DNA from: Butyrivibrio sp. YAB3001
GTDB taxonomy: Bacteria > Bacillota > Clostridia > Lachnospirales > Lachnospiraceae
Assembly: GCF_900112195.1 (NCBI RefSeq)
Contig: NZ_FOKR01000016.1
Location: 37,358 to 101,357, forward strand
Length of the DNA stretch: 64,000 nucleotides
Direction: 5' to 3'
Below, piece by piece: positions 7,931-17,741 of the stretch (positions are counted from its first letter, which is position 1; each line of letters opens with the position of its first letter). The notes beneath the pieces were generated by a model, which saw nothing but the letters and a program-made list of their open reading frames with translations, ran no database searches and was not told the origin of the DNA. Both the position numbers and the translations under genes were made by a program.

Positions 7931-9486
7931 TGATAAAAAATATATTTACTAAACTGGTCACATTGTTTCTTTTTTTTGCAGCGCTTGCAGTGTTCATTAC
8001 GAGTTTTTTTACCACTATATATTATGATATGAATGTTGATGTTGATTTTCCACATTATAAAGCGGAATCAATATCACATTTAGCTATTTCTATGGTGGCA
8101 GTCTTCTTGTTGGCGTTTTTCTTTTATAAAAAGAAAATGTTTGAAAGCAGCAAAGCGTTCATATTATTTGCCCTGTTTTTTTGCAGCGCATATTGTTTGT
8201 TTTTGATAATTTCGATAAAGCCTCTGCCTGTAAGTGATGCTGCGATAATTGATGAGATACTTGAAGAGTTTAAGGCAGGAGATTATAGCGCTCTGACAGC
8301 TGCAGGGGGCTATTTGAATATCTGGCCGTTTCAGATGGGATATGTGCTTTTTGCCCAGATCATGGATGCTTTATTTGGCCATGGGAATTATTTTGCATGG
8401 AATATAGCGCAGTTATTATCGATACTACTGACAGTGTATTTGCTCTACAATATTACCTGGGAATTGTTTGAAGACAAAGAAATTTGTGGGATTGTGGCAC
8501 TTCTCAGTATGGGAATGCTCTTTTTCTACAACTATGTTACATTTATTTACGGTGATATCCTCAGTATGGGCCCGCAGACGCTGGCTCTTTATCTTACTGT
8601 TTTATATGTAAAAAGAGAAAAGCTTCTTTATGCAATATTAGTTGCACCGGTCATGGCACTTTCAATTCTGATTAAGACTAATTGTGAGATTGCCCTGATT
8701 GCAGTTATTATGATCATTATTTTCAGTTCGGGAAAAGAAATTTCCGGAAATAGTAACGGGTACAGAAGTTATGAGCTATTGCGACGGATACTTGTTCATA
8801 TTGGTTTGTCTTTTCTTATTATAGCAACGGTTCTTATAGCGAAAAATGCTGTTGATAGCCATTATCTTAAAGTTTCAGGGCTTAAAGAAATGCCTGGAGG
8901 AAGTCCTTCCGTATCACATATAGCAATGGGACTTCAGGAAAGTGAACTGGAAGATGGCTGGTATAACAGATATAATTATGATGTATTTGCTGAAAATGAT
9001 TTTAATACAGAAAAAACCAGGCAGGCAGCTATTCAAAATATCAGGGAGCGCCTGATATATTTTAAAGAAAATCCCGGATATGCCATAAAATTTATGGCGA
9101 GGAAATTCCTTACCCAATGGGCAGATCCGGTTTGTATTTCAACACATAATCTTGATCTTGTCAGTAGACATGTTGAGAATCCGACAACAATGATGTATTA
9201 TATAGTCTTTGGACATGGAAGTATTATTATCAGATGGATAATGAATGTTTACATGAGCGTTTGTTATCTATGTGTTTTGGCGTGCCTTGGCAGTCTGTTA
9301 CTGCGCAAGGAGATTCCATGGTCAGTGATGCTGCTTTTGATATTGATATTTGGAGGAATCTGTTTCCATCAGTTTTGGGAAGGGTCATCTCGATATGCAA
9401 TGAGATATTATGTTTACTGGACGCCTTACGCAGCATTTGGTATGAAAACGATATTGGAAAAGTTCTGTAAGATAGGAGTGAAATAA
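7930..9486 (+). CDS. Polytopic membrane protein, GT-C/GT39-like
   Basis: About 518 residues with many hydrophobic segments and a soluble loop around residues 300-370. After the first two helices comes PVSDAAIIDEILEEFKAGDYSAL, then GYLNIWPFQMGYVLFAQIMDALFG, the arrangement seen in GT-C (ArnT/PMT-type) glycosyltransferases that use polyprenyl-phosphate sugars at the outer face. The Asp of PVSD is a candidate catalytic base. A GtrB-like GT2 two genes downstream could supply the lipid-linked donor. The start overlaps the preceding stop (TGATG; ATG at 7930, or GTG at 7927). A Wzy-type polymerase role is the main alternative. Confidence 0.65.
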   Translation: MIKNIFTKLVTLFLFFAALAVFITSFFTTIYYDMNVDVDFPHYKAESISHLAISMVAVFLLAFFFYKKKMFESSKAFILFALFFCSAYCLFLIISIKPLPVSDAAIIDEILEEFKAGDYSALTAAGGYLNIWPFQMGYVLFAQIMDALFGHGNYFAWNIAQLLSILLTVYLLYNITWELFEDKEICGIVALLSMGMLFFYNYVTFIYGDILSMGPQTLALYLTVLYVKREKLLYAILVAPVMALSILIKTNCEIALIAVIMIIIFSSGKEISGNSNGYRSYELLRRILVHIGLSFLIIATVLIAKNAVDSHYLKVSGLKEMPGGSPSVSHIAMGLQESELEDGWYNRYNYDVFAENDFNTEKTRQAAIQNIRERLIYFKENPGYAIKFMARKFLTQWADPVCISTHNLDLVSRHVENPTTMMYYIVFGHGSIIIRWIMNVYMSVCYLCVLACLGSLLLRKEIPWSVMLLLILIFGGICFHQFWEGSSRYAMRYYVYWTPYAAFGMKTILEKFCKIGVK

Positions 9487-9488
9487 AT

Positions 9489-10508
9489 ATGCCAATTAGA
9501 ATTAATAGTTTCATGGGAAAGTTTGGATGGTTCGCAAGAAAGCATTTTCCGATGCTTGCCAGTGATGCATACCTTAAGTTACAGTTTGTTACAAGAAGCA
9601 AGTCACAGAAAGCATATTGCGATTATTTCCTTAATTCCAAGGAAGTTCCAATGCCCAATGTTGTAAATATTGAGACAATCAACAGATGTAATTCAACCTG
9701 TGCGTTCTGTACTGCTAATGTACATTCTGAGTGCAGACCTCTTGCTAAGATTGATGATGATCTTTATAGAAATATTATCGATCAGCTTGCTGACTGGGGA
9801 TATAAGGGACATCTGACTTTGTATGGTAACAATGAGCCTCTTCTTGATACGAAGATTGTTGAAAGACACAAATATGCCAGAGAAAAGCTTCCTGACAGTT
9901 TTATTTTTATGTCAACTAACGGCCTTATTCTTACAATTGACAAGGTAAAAGAGGTTGCGCCTTATATCAATCAGCTTATCATCAACAACTATTCGATGGA
10001 GATGAAGCTTCATAAGAATATTCAGGAGCTTTATGATTATGTAAAGGCACATCCTGATGAATTTAAGGACCTTGATATTCAGATCCAGATGAGATATCTT
10101 CAGGAAGTTCTTACAAACAGAGCAGGAAGCGCACCTAATAAAAAGGCTACAGAGAAAGTTATTAAAGAAACCTGTCTTCTTCCGTTTACAGATATGTGGA
10201 TAATGCCTAATGGAAGAATGGGACTTTGCTGCTGTGATAATTTTGAGACAACTGATTTTGGAGATCTTACCAAGATGAGTCTCAAAGAGGCCTGGGGAAG
10301 CGAAAGATTCCAGGCGGTAAGAAGACGAATTGCCGAGGGACGTCAGAATCATGCTTTCTGTAAGCATTGCGATTTTATTGATGCAGGTTTCAGAATGCAG
10401 ATAGTTAATGCAATCCTTCGCGGTGATCAGGACGCAGCCAATAAGCTTGGCGGTCATGAACGTATGAAGATTGGAAATAAAAATAATTCAGACGATAATA
10501 TCAAATAA
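9489..10508 (+). CDS. Radical SAM/SPASM domain protein
   Basis: A 339-residue protein. The radical SAM cluster motif CNSTCAFC (C67, C71, C74) follows NVVNIETINR, and LTLYGNNEPLLD and FMSTNGLILT continue the partial TIM barrel. The C-terminal part has SPASM-type cysteines: CLLPFTDMWIMPNGRMGLCCC, then FCKHC near residue 300, for one or two auxiliary Fe-S clusters. Such enzymes do radical chemistry on peptides, sugars or other substrates; the substrate here is unknown. No precursor peptide ORF is evident beside it. It sits between a GT-C-like gene and a GtrB-like gene, so action on a sugar or lipid-linked glycan is a reasonable inference. AGGAG lies upstream of the ATG. Confidence 0.88.
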   Translation: MPIRINSFMGKFGWFARKHFPMLASDAYLKLQFVTRSKSQKAYCDYFLNSKEVPMPNVVNIETINRCNSTCAFCTANVHSECRPLAKIDDDLYRNIIDQLADWGYKGHLTLYGNNEPLLDTKIVERHKYAREKLPDSFIFMSTNGLILTIDKVKEVAPYINQLIINNYSMEMKLHKNIQELYDYVKAHPDEFKDLDIQIQMRYLQEVLTNRAGSAPNKKATEKVIKETCLLPFTDMWIMPNGRMGLCCCDNFETTDFGDLTKMSLKEAWGSERFQAVRRRIAEGRQNHAFCKHCDFIDAGFRMQIVNAILRGDQDAANKLGGHERMKIGNKNNSDDNIK

Positions 10509-10593
10509 TTATGACCATGACATCACTTTTGACCTATATATCATAATTATGGGTAATGGATGACTAGTGTTTGATATTATTCGTGAGGTAACT

Positions 10594-11538
10594 ATGGATA
10601 AAATAGCGGTATTGATTCCTTGCTACAATGAGGAAAAAACTATAGGCAAAGTTGTAAGAGATGCCAAAGCGGCTCTGCCTGAAGCTACAGTATATGTGTA
10701 TAACAATAATTCCAGTGACAGGACTGCAGAAGTTGCATTGGAGGCCGGAGCAGTTGTCAGAAATGAATATATGCAGGGCAAAGGCAATGTTATCAGACGT
10801 ATGTTTCGCGAAATAGATGCGCTTGTTTACGTTATGGTTGATGGCGATGATACATATTCCATGGATCAGGCACCCAAGATGGTGGACCTTGTTCTTGAGC
10901 ATAATGCAGACATGGTGGTTGGTGACAGACTATCCTCCACATATTATCAGGAAAACAAAAGACCATTTCACAATTTTGGGAACAATCTTGTGCGCGGAAG
11001 CATAAATAAGCTGTTTGACTGTAATATCAGAGACATTATGACGGGCTTTAGAGCTTTTAGCTATGAGTTTGTCAAGACTTTCCCGGTGCTGTCCAAGGGG
11101 TTTGAGATAGAAACTGAAATGACAATACACGCTGTTTATAACAACATGCAGATTGAGAATGTGGTAATTGATTATAGAGACAGGCCAACTGGATCAGTAA
11201 GTAAGCTCAATACCTATACTGACGGATTTAAAGTTATAAGAACTATTCTCAGGCTTGAGAGAAACTATAAACCATTTTGGTTCTTTTCCGCAATTGCAGC
11301 ATTTTTATCAGTGTTTGCCATTATTTTCCTTATACCAATTTTGCAGGAATACTGGCTTACACATATGGTTCCAAGATTTCCTACACTTATTGTATGTTGT
11401 TTTATACTGCTTTCAGCTGTTCAAAGCTTTTTCGCCGGTGTTATTTTATCAACGATGGCCCTTGGAGAAAGAAGACAGTTTGAGATGCAGCTAAATATGC
11501 TGAAAAGACATAAAGTTAATGACTATACTGAAGAATAA
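10594..11538 (+). CDS. GtrB/DPM1-like GT2 with C-terminal membrane segments
   Basis: About 314 residues from the ATG at 10594 (GAGG 5 nt upstream); an in-frame GTG at 10567 would add nine residues. The GT2 domain opens AVLIPCYNEEKTIGKVV, with NNNSSDRTAEVA, MVDGDDTYSMDQ (DxD) and the family-typical DIMTGFRAFSYEFVK and FEIETEMTIHAV. Two C-terminal hydrophobic helices (about residues 225-290) match polyprenyl-phosphate glycosyltransferases that load a sugar on undecaprenyl phosphate for GT-C enzymes at the outer face. The GT-C-like protein at 7930 is the obvious partner. A perfect bidirectional terminator follows. Confidence 0.85.
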   Translation: MDKIAVLIPCYNEEKTIGKVVRDAKAALPEATVYVYNNNSSDRTAEVALEAGAVVRNEYMQGKGNVIRRMFREIDALVYVMVDGDDTYSMDQAPKMVDLVLEHNADMVVGDRLSSTYYQENKRPFHNFGNNLVRGSINKLFDCNIRDIMTGFRAFSYEFVKTFPVLSKGFEIETEMTIHAVYNNMQIENVVIDYRDRPTGSVSKLNTYTDGFKVIRTILRLERNYKPFWFFSAIAAFLSVFAIIFLIPILQEYWLTHMVPRFPTLIVCCFILLSAVQSFFAGVILSTMALGERRQFEMQLNMLKRHKVNDYTEE

Positions 11539-11545
11539 AGCAAAC

Positions 11546-11586
11546 AAAAACGGCTCCTGTATGGATTTTTTACAGGAGCCGTTTTT
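11546..11586. terminator. Bidirectional intrinsic terminator
   Basis: Perfect 16-bp inverted arms (11546-11561 and 11571-11586) with a 9-base loop; the arms carry A5 and T5 at their ends. It lies between the convergent GtrB-like gene and the SGNH lipoprotein gene. Confidence 0.93.
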
Positions 11587-11597
11587 CTATTGCCTGA

Positions 11598-12806
11598 TTA
11601 TGGTTTTACAAGAAGATATTCGCCGTTAATATATTTCTCATATTCTTCAGGGAAAAGCTCCTGAAGAGATTCATCGCTTATCTTATAGTATTCATCAGGG
11701 TTAAAATCAGCTATTCTGATATTTTCAGTCTGACGATAAGCTGAAGGCTCAAAACCTTCGTAGGAATTAGGTACATGAGCAAGAAGCCTTGCAAATATCT
11801 GTCTTCCGGTTAAAGTAAGATGGATGTTATCCATAAGATACTGGTCTGCAGTATCCAGGTAAAGGTCACATTTTGATCTGAACATAGTGTCAAGGATATA
11901 GAGCTCCTTATCCTCGGCTACATTTATTGCTTTCTTTGCATAATCCGCCAAAGTTCCAATACCATTGCTTACAATGTATGAGTCACCGAGATAAGAGCCG
12001 TTTGCGTCTTTATATATGCCATAGAAAGGCGTCAGCATGATAATGTGTGCGTTAGGGCTCATTTTCTGAAGCTTATCGATTCCCTGACAAATGGCGCCAT
12101 AGTAGGTGAAGATTTCATTGATATCACCTTCGTAGCTGTATTTATCAAGAGGAACTCTGCCAAAAAAGTCGTTTGCACCATATTCGATAAAGTAATAATC
12201 GACCTCAGCCGGATTGATCTGGTTCATCGTTTCAAGAGTGGTAGGGTTTGATGCCAGAAGTTTGTTTCTGTCAACAGTACCTTCAAGTGCAAGGACCATT
12301 CCAAAGAAACAGTTTGAAGTCCAGTTCTCATAATCCTGCGCATTGGATGTGCTCATCTCAAGCGCTGCAGTGGTTCCGCCTATCGCAAGATTGTATGATT
12401 TTGAGTTAGGAACTCTCTGAGAAACTAAAGAAGGAATGTCTGTGCCATCGCTTTTTCCGTTGGCAATCTGGCTGTCCCCAAAGAAAACCATAACAACATT
12501 GTCATCGACAGGAGTTTCAGCAGTTTCTTCTGTTGTGCCTTCAGTAGAAGGTTCCTTAGAAGAATTTTCAGTTGAAGATCCTTCAGTGTCATTAGCTGAT
12601 ATATCAAAATCAGGATGCGGGATTTCTTCAAAAACAACTACTTCATCAGTCTGTTGTGAACTGGCTATGGAACTGATGCTTGAAGGATTGTCATCAATTA
12701 CAGTGGTATCTTTTTTGCCGGAATCCGCTTTATTAAATGAACAGCCCGATAATGCAAGCAGACAGGACAGGGTCATGGCCACAATGGTTTTTGTTCGTTT
12801 TTTCAT
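11598..12806 (-). CDS. SGNH/GDSL hydrolase lipoprotein
   Basis: A 402-residue protein. The N-terminus is a lipoprotein signal: KKR, a hydrophobic stretch, then LALSGC with lipid-modified Cys22. Residues 30-100 are a Ser/Thr/Glu-rich linker. The catalytic domain begins VMVFFGDSQIANG (Ser112 in GDS), then FIEYGANDFFG (block with the N), and ends MDNIHLTLTGR (Asp and His). All expected SGNH residues are present, so an active esterase or acetyl transferase outside the membrane is expected, probably working on the surface polysaccharide. AGGAGA lies 10 nt upstream of the ATG. It is divergent from the FAD oxidoreductase gene. The protein at 23207 is a relative lacking the Ser. Confidence 0.85.
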   Translation of the reverse strand: MKKRTKTIVAMTLSCLLALSGCSFNKADSGKKDTTVIDDNPSSISSIASSQQTDEVVVFEEIPHPDFDISANDTEGSSTENSSKEPSTEGTTEETAETPVDDNVVMVFFGDSQIANGKSDGTDIPSLVSQRVPNSKSYNLAIGGTTAALEMSTSNAQDYENWTSNCFFGMVLALEGTVDRNKLLASNPTTLETMNQINPAEVDYYFIEYGANDFFGRVPLDKYSYEGDINEIFTYYGAICQGIDKLQKMSPNAHIIMLTPFYGIYKDANGSYLGDSYIVSNGIGTLADYAKKAINVAEDKELYILDTMFRSKCDLYLDTADQYLMDNIHLTLTGRQIFARLLAHVPNSYEGFEPSAYRQTENIRIADFNPDEYYKISDESLQELFPEEYEKYINGEYLLVKP

Positions 12807-12841
12807 AATTTAGTCATCTCCTATTTTTAAAACTAAATGAA

Positions 12842-12874
12842 ATTCTATCACGTTTTTGCTGAATGTGGTATACT
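12842..12874. promoter_or_regulatory. Divergent extended -10 promoters
   Basis: Forward: TGGTATACT (12866-12874), about 47 bp before the oxidoreductase ATG. Reverse: TGATAGAAT read on the minus strand (12850-12842), about 36 bp before the lipoprotein ATG. Both have the TGn extension and no clear -35. The forward one is the stronger match. Confidence 0.5.
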
Positions 12875-12920
12875 ACATATGGTTGAAAAATGATACATGG
12901 GAGAATAGGGGATTTTTCTA

Positions 12921-14510
12921 ATGAAAAAAGCGTTGATAATTGGCGCAGGTCCAGCAGGACTTACGGCAGCCTATGAACTTTTGACAAAATCAAAGGATTA
13001 TCAGGTAATTGTTTTTGAAGAAACAAAACAGTTTGGGGGCATATCCAGAACTGTAAACTATAAAGGGAACAGAATGGATATGGGCGGGCACAGATTCTTT
13101 TCTAAGGTGCCTGAAGTTAACGAATGGTGGCAGAAGATGCTTCCTCTTCAGGGAGCGCCAACTTATGATGATATCGTCTTAAAGCGTACAATGAATCTGG
13201 CTGAAGGCGGTCCTGATCCACAGAAGATGGACAGGGTTATGCTAAGGCGTAACAGGGTTTCAAGAATTTTCTTCGACCGTAAATTCTACGATTACCCAAT
13301 TTCATTAAAATTTGAGACTTTCAAGAATATGGGTCTTCTCAAGACCATTGCATGTGGCTTTTCATATATTTTTGCAATGATCTTTAAGAGAAAAGAAAAA
13401 TCTTTGGAAGATTTTTATGTAAACAGATTCGGTAAGAAATTGTATTCAATGTTCTTCGAATACTATACAGAGAATCTTTGGGGAAGACATCCTTCTGAAA
13501 TAGATCCAAGCTGGGGAGCGCAGAGAGTTAAGGGCGTTTCCATAATGGAAGTATTAAGAAATGCTTTCCGCAAAAAGACAGGAAAGCAGAGCGAAAAGGT
13601 TGAGACTTCACTTATAGAAGAGTTCAGCTATCCTAAGCTTGGACCCGGTCAGCTTTGGGAAGTGACTGCTGAGGAAATTAAGAGACTTGGCGGCACTATT
13701 ATCATGAATGCCAAGGTTACAGGTATCCGCAAGAAGGGCAATCATATAGTGGGTATAACATATATTCAGGATGGCAAAGGAATGGACCTTGATGGAGATC
13801 TTGTGATAAGTTCAATGCCTGTTAAGGATCTTGTTGCAGGCATGAATGACGTTCCTGAGGATCCGGCCAGAATAGCAGCAGGACTTCCATATCGTGATTA
13901 CATGACACTTGGAGTGCTTGTTCCTAAGCTTAATCTTGAAAATAAGACAAACATCAAGACAATTGGAAATATTGTTCCTGATAACTGGGTTTATGTTCAG
14001 GATAGAACAGTAAAAATGGGAAGATTCCAGATTTATAACAACTGGTCGCCTTACCTTGTTAAGGATCTTGAGCATACAGTTTGGATGGGACTTGAATACT
14101 TCTGCTTTGAGGGTGATTCCATGTGGAACATGACCGAGGATGAATTTGCTAAGATGGCGATAGATGAGATGGTTACCCTTAAGCTTATAAATAGTCCTGA
14201 TGAAGTAATGGATTATCACATGGAGCGTGTAAAGAAAGCATATCCTGCTTACTTTGACACCTATGCGGAAATGGACAAGCTTGTTGATTACCTTAATTCA
14301 ATTGATAATCTGTATTGTGTAGGACGTAACGGACAGCACAGATACAATAATATCGATCACTCAATGTGTACTTCTTTTGAGGCAGTTAAGAATATCCTCA
14401 GTGGAAATCCTGATCGCACTAACATCTGGAATGTTAACACAGAGAAGGAATATCATGAGAGTGATGGAACTCAGCCGGAAGAAACCGGTGATGAGGTTGA
14501 AGTAGACTGA
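12921..14510 (+). CDS. FAD-dependent amine oxidase-like / UDP-galactopyranose mutase-like protein
   Basis: A 529-residue flavoprotein. The N-terminal [18 protein letters not shown] is a dinucleotide-binding fold and [17 protein letters not shown] the ribose-binding acid and Gly-rich loop; [12 protein letters not shown] follows. The C-terminal [19 protein letters not shown] closes the FAD site. This group belongs to the protoporphyrinogen oxidase/amine oxidase/UGM superfamily and often occurs in polysaccharide loci, where a nucleotide-sugar or lipid-linked sugar substrate is assumed but not proven. It is longer than classical UGM (about 370-390 residues). No signal peptide. It has its own promoter and is followed by a 200-bp gap. 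Confidence 0.75.
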   Translation: MKKALIIGAGPAGLTAAYELLTKSKDYQVIVFEETKQFGGISRTVNYKGNRMDMGGHRFFSKVPEVNEWWQKMLPLQGAPTYDDIVLKRTMNLAEGGPDPQKMDRVMLRRNRVSRIFFDRKFYDYPISLKFETFKNMGLLKTIACGFSYIFAMIFKRKEKSLEDFYVNRFGKKLYSMFFEYYTENLWGRHPSEIDPSWGAQRVKGVSIMEVLRNAFRKKTGKQSEKVETSLIEEFSYPKLGPGQLWEVTAEEIKRLGGTIIMNAKVTGIRKKGNHIVGITYIQDGKGMDLDGDLVISSMPVKDLVAGMNDVPEDPARIAAGLPYRDYMTLGVLVPKLNLENKTNIKTIGNIVPDNWVYVQDRTVKMGRFQIYNNWSPYLVKDLEHTVWMGLEYFCFEGDSMWNMTEDEFAKMAIDEMVTLKLINSPDEVMDYHMERVKKAYPAYFDTYAEMDKLVDYLNSIDNLYCVGRNGQHRYNNIDHSMCTSFEAVKNILSGNPDRTNIWNVNTEKEYHESDGTQPEETGDEVEVD

Positions 14511-14563
14511 TCATAGTGCTCTTATGTGGGGCAGTGACATAAATGCTTATGACTTTTATAAAT

Positions 14564-14598
14564 AATGCGGTGCAGAATGATAATATTTGCACCGCATT
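14564..14598. other. 11-bp inverted repeat in the 14511-14712 intergenic gap
   Basis: Perfect arms AATGCGGTGCA/TGCACCGCATT (14564-14574 and 14588-14598) with a 13-base loop. There is no forward T tract, so it is a poor intrinsic terminator for the oxidoreductase gene; it may be an RNA-stabilising hairpin. The remaining 110 bp up to the MBOAT gene show no other feature I can name. Confidence 0.5.
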
Positions 14599-14712
14599 AG
14601 TAATGTGTAGCACAATAGCGGCAAGCGAATGGATGCTTGCATACAAATTCATTTGCGGTCGTAAGAACATGGTCAGACCTTTAGTCATATTTTTAGCCAT
14701 AGGGGATTTTAT

Positions 14713-16206
14713 ATGCAGGTAGTTTCATTGGCGTTTTTGGCTTTTTTAGCCATTATTTCAGTAGTCAATATAATAATTCCAAGAAAGTGCAGATATATCC
14801 TGCTTTTTCTTGCGAGCATGGGATTTTATATCAGTATTGATATAAAGGGGATGTTTGTTTTAAGTCTTTCAATTCTTTCTACATATCTTTCCGGAATAAT
14901 TATCGAGAAAACAGCTTTATTATCAAAGGATAGATCCGTTTCTTCAAATGAAAAGAAAGAGGCTGCAGGCAGAAATATTGTTTTTATAGCATGTATAGTA
15001 GTAAATGTTTGCTTACTCTTGTTTTTCAAGTATTACGGATTCTTTAGCAGGAATATAAATTCATTACTTGGCACAGATCGGGTTCCAATGCTCAGCATAG
15101 TTGCGCCAATAGGAATTTCATTTTATATATTAAAAGCTTTGTCCTATCTTATCGATGTTAAAAGAGGAACATTAAAGGCTGAAAAGAACCTGATAAAATA
15201 TGCTTTGTATGTTTCATTTTTTACACAGATAGTATCAGGACCGATTGACAGGGCGGGAAATCTTATTTCTCAGTTTAATTTTCCTGTCACAGTAGATTTC
15301 GACAGATTCAGAGATGGCTTTTTGCAGATTCTGTGGGGCTACTTCATGAAACTTGTGCTGGCAGACCGCATGGCGATTTTTGTTTCGGCGGTATATTCCG
15401 ATGTGAAGCCGGGAACAATAACATTCATAGGTACCCTTCTTTACACATTTGAGATTTATTGTGATTTTGGTGGCTACTCCCATATTGTGATAGGAGCTTC
15501 AAGACTTCTTGGTATAGATGTAAAAAACAATTTCGAAAGTCCTTATTTAGCTGCTTCCATTTCCGAATTCTGGCGCAGATGGCATATTTCACTTTCAAGC
15601 TGGCTTAAAGATTATATCTATATTCCGCTTGGTGGAAACAGAAAGGGAACATTCAGGAAGCATTTAAATATTCTGATAGTTTTTGCTGTGAGCGGTTTGT
15701 GGCATGGCGCAAACTGGACTTTTATAATATGGGGACTAATGCACGGTGTTTATCAGATACTAGGCTATATTTTTAAGCCGCTGCGCGATAGGGCTGTCAG
15801 AGTGTTTAAGGTTGACAGAAATCAGTTGTCACATAGATGTTTTAAAATTGCTGTTACTTTTTCACTTGTAAACTTTGCATGGATATTTTTTAGAGCTGAG
15901 AGTGTTTCTCAGGCAGTTGAGATTGCAAAAAGAAGCTTTGAGTTTACACCCTGGGTTCTGACTAACGGCGATTTATACAAGCAGGGGCTTGATTCGGCAA
16001 ATCTTTTACTGGTTCTATGGGGACTTATCCTGGTTATCTGCGTGGATATCGCAAATTATAAGGGATACATTATAAGGGAAAAGATTATGGGGCTGTCTTT
16101 ATGGTTTAGATGGGCTATTATGATCGCAGCTATCATGGTTACGGTTATCTGTGGAATATGGGGGCCCGGCTATGATGCGGCAAGCTTTATATACCAGCAG
16201 TTTTAG
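14713..16206 (+). CDS. MBOAT family O-acyltransferase (first copy)
   Basis: A 497-residue polytopic protein of the AlgI/DltB type. About ten hydrophobic segments surround the conserved core: APIGISFYILKALSYLIDV, FEIYCDFGGYSHIVIG, SPYLAASISEFWRRWHISLSSWLKDYIYIPLGGNRKG and SGLWHGANWTFIIWGLMHG, where the His of WHG is the proposed catalytic residue. Such proteins pass an acyl (often acetyl) group through the membrane to an extracellular glycan with an SGNH partner. The partner is the gene 12 bp downstream. AGGGG lies 7 nt before the ATG. A second MBOAT/SGNH pair follows at 20363. Confidence 0.93.
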   Translation: MQVVSLAFLAFLAIISVVNIIIPRKCRYILLFLASMGFYISIDIKGMFVLSLSILSTYLSGIIIEKTALLSKDRSVSSNEKKEAAGRNIVFIACIVVNVCLLLFFKYYGFFSRNINSLLGTDRVPMLSIVAPIGISFYILKALSYLIDVKRGTLKAEKNLIKYALYVSFFTQIVSGPIDRAGNLISQFNFPVTVDFDRFRDGFLQILWGYFMKLVLADRMAIFVSAVYSDVKPGTITFIGTLLYTFEIYCDFGGYSHIVIGASRLLGIDVKNNFESPYLAASISEFWRRWHISLSSWLKDYIYIPLGGNRKGTFRKHLNILIVFAVSGLWHGANWTFIIWGLMHGVYQILGYIFKPLRDRAVRVFKVDRNQLSHRCFKIAVTFSLVNFAWIFFRAESVSQAVEIAKRSFEFTPWVLTNGDLYKQGLDSANLLLVLWGLILVICVDIANYKGYIIREKIMGLSLWFRWAIMIAAIMVTVICGIWGPGYDAASFIYQQF

Positions 16207-16218
16207 GGAGTTTGGGTT

Positions 16219-17712
16219 ATGAAAAGCAAGCTTTTAAATGTTTTTAAGGTGGTTGTTTTTTCGTCAATAATTGCAGCCTGTATATTTGGGGCAGCAGCAG
16301 TTGTGAGACGCAAAGACAGTAGTTATAAATATGCGGATTTTTTTCAGGAAGCTAAGAAGAATAACATCGACGTTTTGCTTATGGGATCTTCTCATGTGAT
16401 AAATGGAATAAATCCTTTGACCTTATATGAGGACTATGGTTATACTTCATATAATATGGCGGGTCATGGTTCAGTTATGCAGTCTACATATTGGGAGCTG
16501 ATTGAGGCTTTAGATTACTGCTCGCCCAAGTGGGTTGTAGTTGATGCGTATATGCTTGAAAAGAATTATCAGTATCTTGATGTGATGGAAGAGAATGCGG
16601 GAAAAGAAGATATAAATACTTCTGTTGACCAGCTTCATCTGAATATGGATGCGTGGCCTTTAAACAAACTGAAGATAGCGGCGGTTTCTGATCTTATAAA
16701 AGATCCGTCCATAAGAAATGAATTTCTGTTTGATTTTATAGTCTATCATAGCAGGTGGAATGAGCTTACAGAGGCAGATTATAAGGCTTTTTCTAAGGAA
16801 ACTGACAGAAACAGACTTTTTGGCGCGGAGATGAGGTATGGTGTAGAATTGTCTCCGGTCGTGTATCCGGATCCCGGTCCTGAGAGATGCCTGGATGAGC
16901 ATACGGTTGGCCAGGAATACCTCATGAAGATAATAGATGAGTGTCAGAGAAGAGGAATAGGAATAGTTGTTACATATCTTCCTTTCTGTGCTACTACTGA
17001 GGACAGGATTGCCGCCAATACAGCAGGTGTTGTTGCGGGAATGTATGATGTTCCCTATCTTAATATGCTTGATGCGGGTATAATAAACTTATATACGGAT
17101 TTAAATGACAGAGGGCATTTAAACGCAGTAGGCGCAAAGAAGGTTACTGAATATCTCGGAAGATGGCTATATGAAAATGCAGACCTTTCTGATCATCGCG
17201 GAGAGGCGGGCTATGAGTATTATGACAAATGCGCTATTCAATTTGATGATGAGAATATCAAGCTCAGTGTTAGTGGTGACAGTCTGTACGATCAGCTTGA
17301 GATGTTATCGAGAAATTCTGTAAGCTCTGTCATTTATCTTAATCAGAATTCGGCTATTTTTGGCGATGATAATTTAAAAGAACTGATAGCTAATATTTCC
17401 GGAACTGATAAGATCTGGAACACAAATGGCCCTTATATTCTGATAAATGATGTCGAATCACAGAGAGTGTATGAAGCATCAGACGGCGAGATGCTTGACG
17501 GCGTTGAGACAGGGCTTGGGACTTTGGTATATCAGCCGGTTGAGCAGTTGTTCAGACTGCTATACGCCAAAGAAAATGAAGAGTTTAATTATCTATATGA
17601 TGATGAACATGCAGCCTTTGATATTCAGATAATCACCTATGACAGAAATACAGGTGAAGTGATATCACATCAGTATTACAGACCATATGGTCATCAGTAC
17701 AGGACAGATTGA
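16219..17712 (+). CDS. Membrane-anchored SGNH-like protein, MBOAT partner
   Basis: A 497-residue protein with one N-terminal membrane helix (about residues 9-28) and an extracellular domain. DVLLMGSSHVINGINP holds the nucleophile block (Ser58 in GSSH), and DLNDRGHLNAVGAKKV near residue 300 gives the Asp-x-x-His pair. The layout resembles DltD and AlgJ/AlgX, which complete acyl transfer started by DltB/AlgI-type MBOAT proteins. It starts 12 bp after the first MBOAT gene, so the two very likely work together on O-acylation of a surface polymer. The C-terminal 170 residues form an extra domain I do not recognise. Confidence 0.8.
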   Translation: MKSKLLNVFKVVVFSSIIAACIFGAAAVVRRKDSSYKYADFFQEAKKNNIDVLLMGSSHVINGINPLTLYEDYGYTSYNMAGHGSVMQSTYWELIEALDYCSPKWVVVDAYMLEKNYQYLDVMEENAGKEDINTSVDQLHLNMDAWPLNKLKIAAVSDLIKDPSIRNEFLFDFIVYHSRWNELTEADYKAFSKETDRNRLFGAEMRYGVELSPVVYPDPGPERCLDEHTVGQEYLMKIIDECQRRGIGIVVTYLPFCATTEDRIAANTAGVVAGMYDVPYLNMLDAGIINLYTDLNDRGHLNAVGAKKVTEYLGRWLYENADLSDHRGEAGYEYYDKCAIQFDDENIKLSVSGDSLYDQLEMLSRNSVSSVIYLNQNSAIFGDDNLKELIANISGTDKIWNTNGPYILINDVESQRVYEASDGEMLDGVETGLGTLVYQPVEQLFRLLYAKENEEFNYLYDDEHAAFDIQIITYDRNTGEVISHQYYRPYGHQYRTD

Positions 17713-17741
17713 TTGTTTTTTGATGTATGAAAGGAAAGATT

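Noticed and set aside
14564..14598. Intrinsic terminator after the FAD oxidoreductase
   Set aside because: The stem is perfect but no T tract follows on the forward strand, so it is listed only as an inverted repeat.
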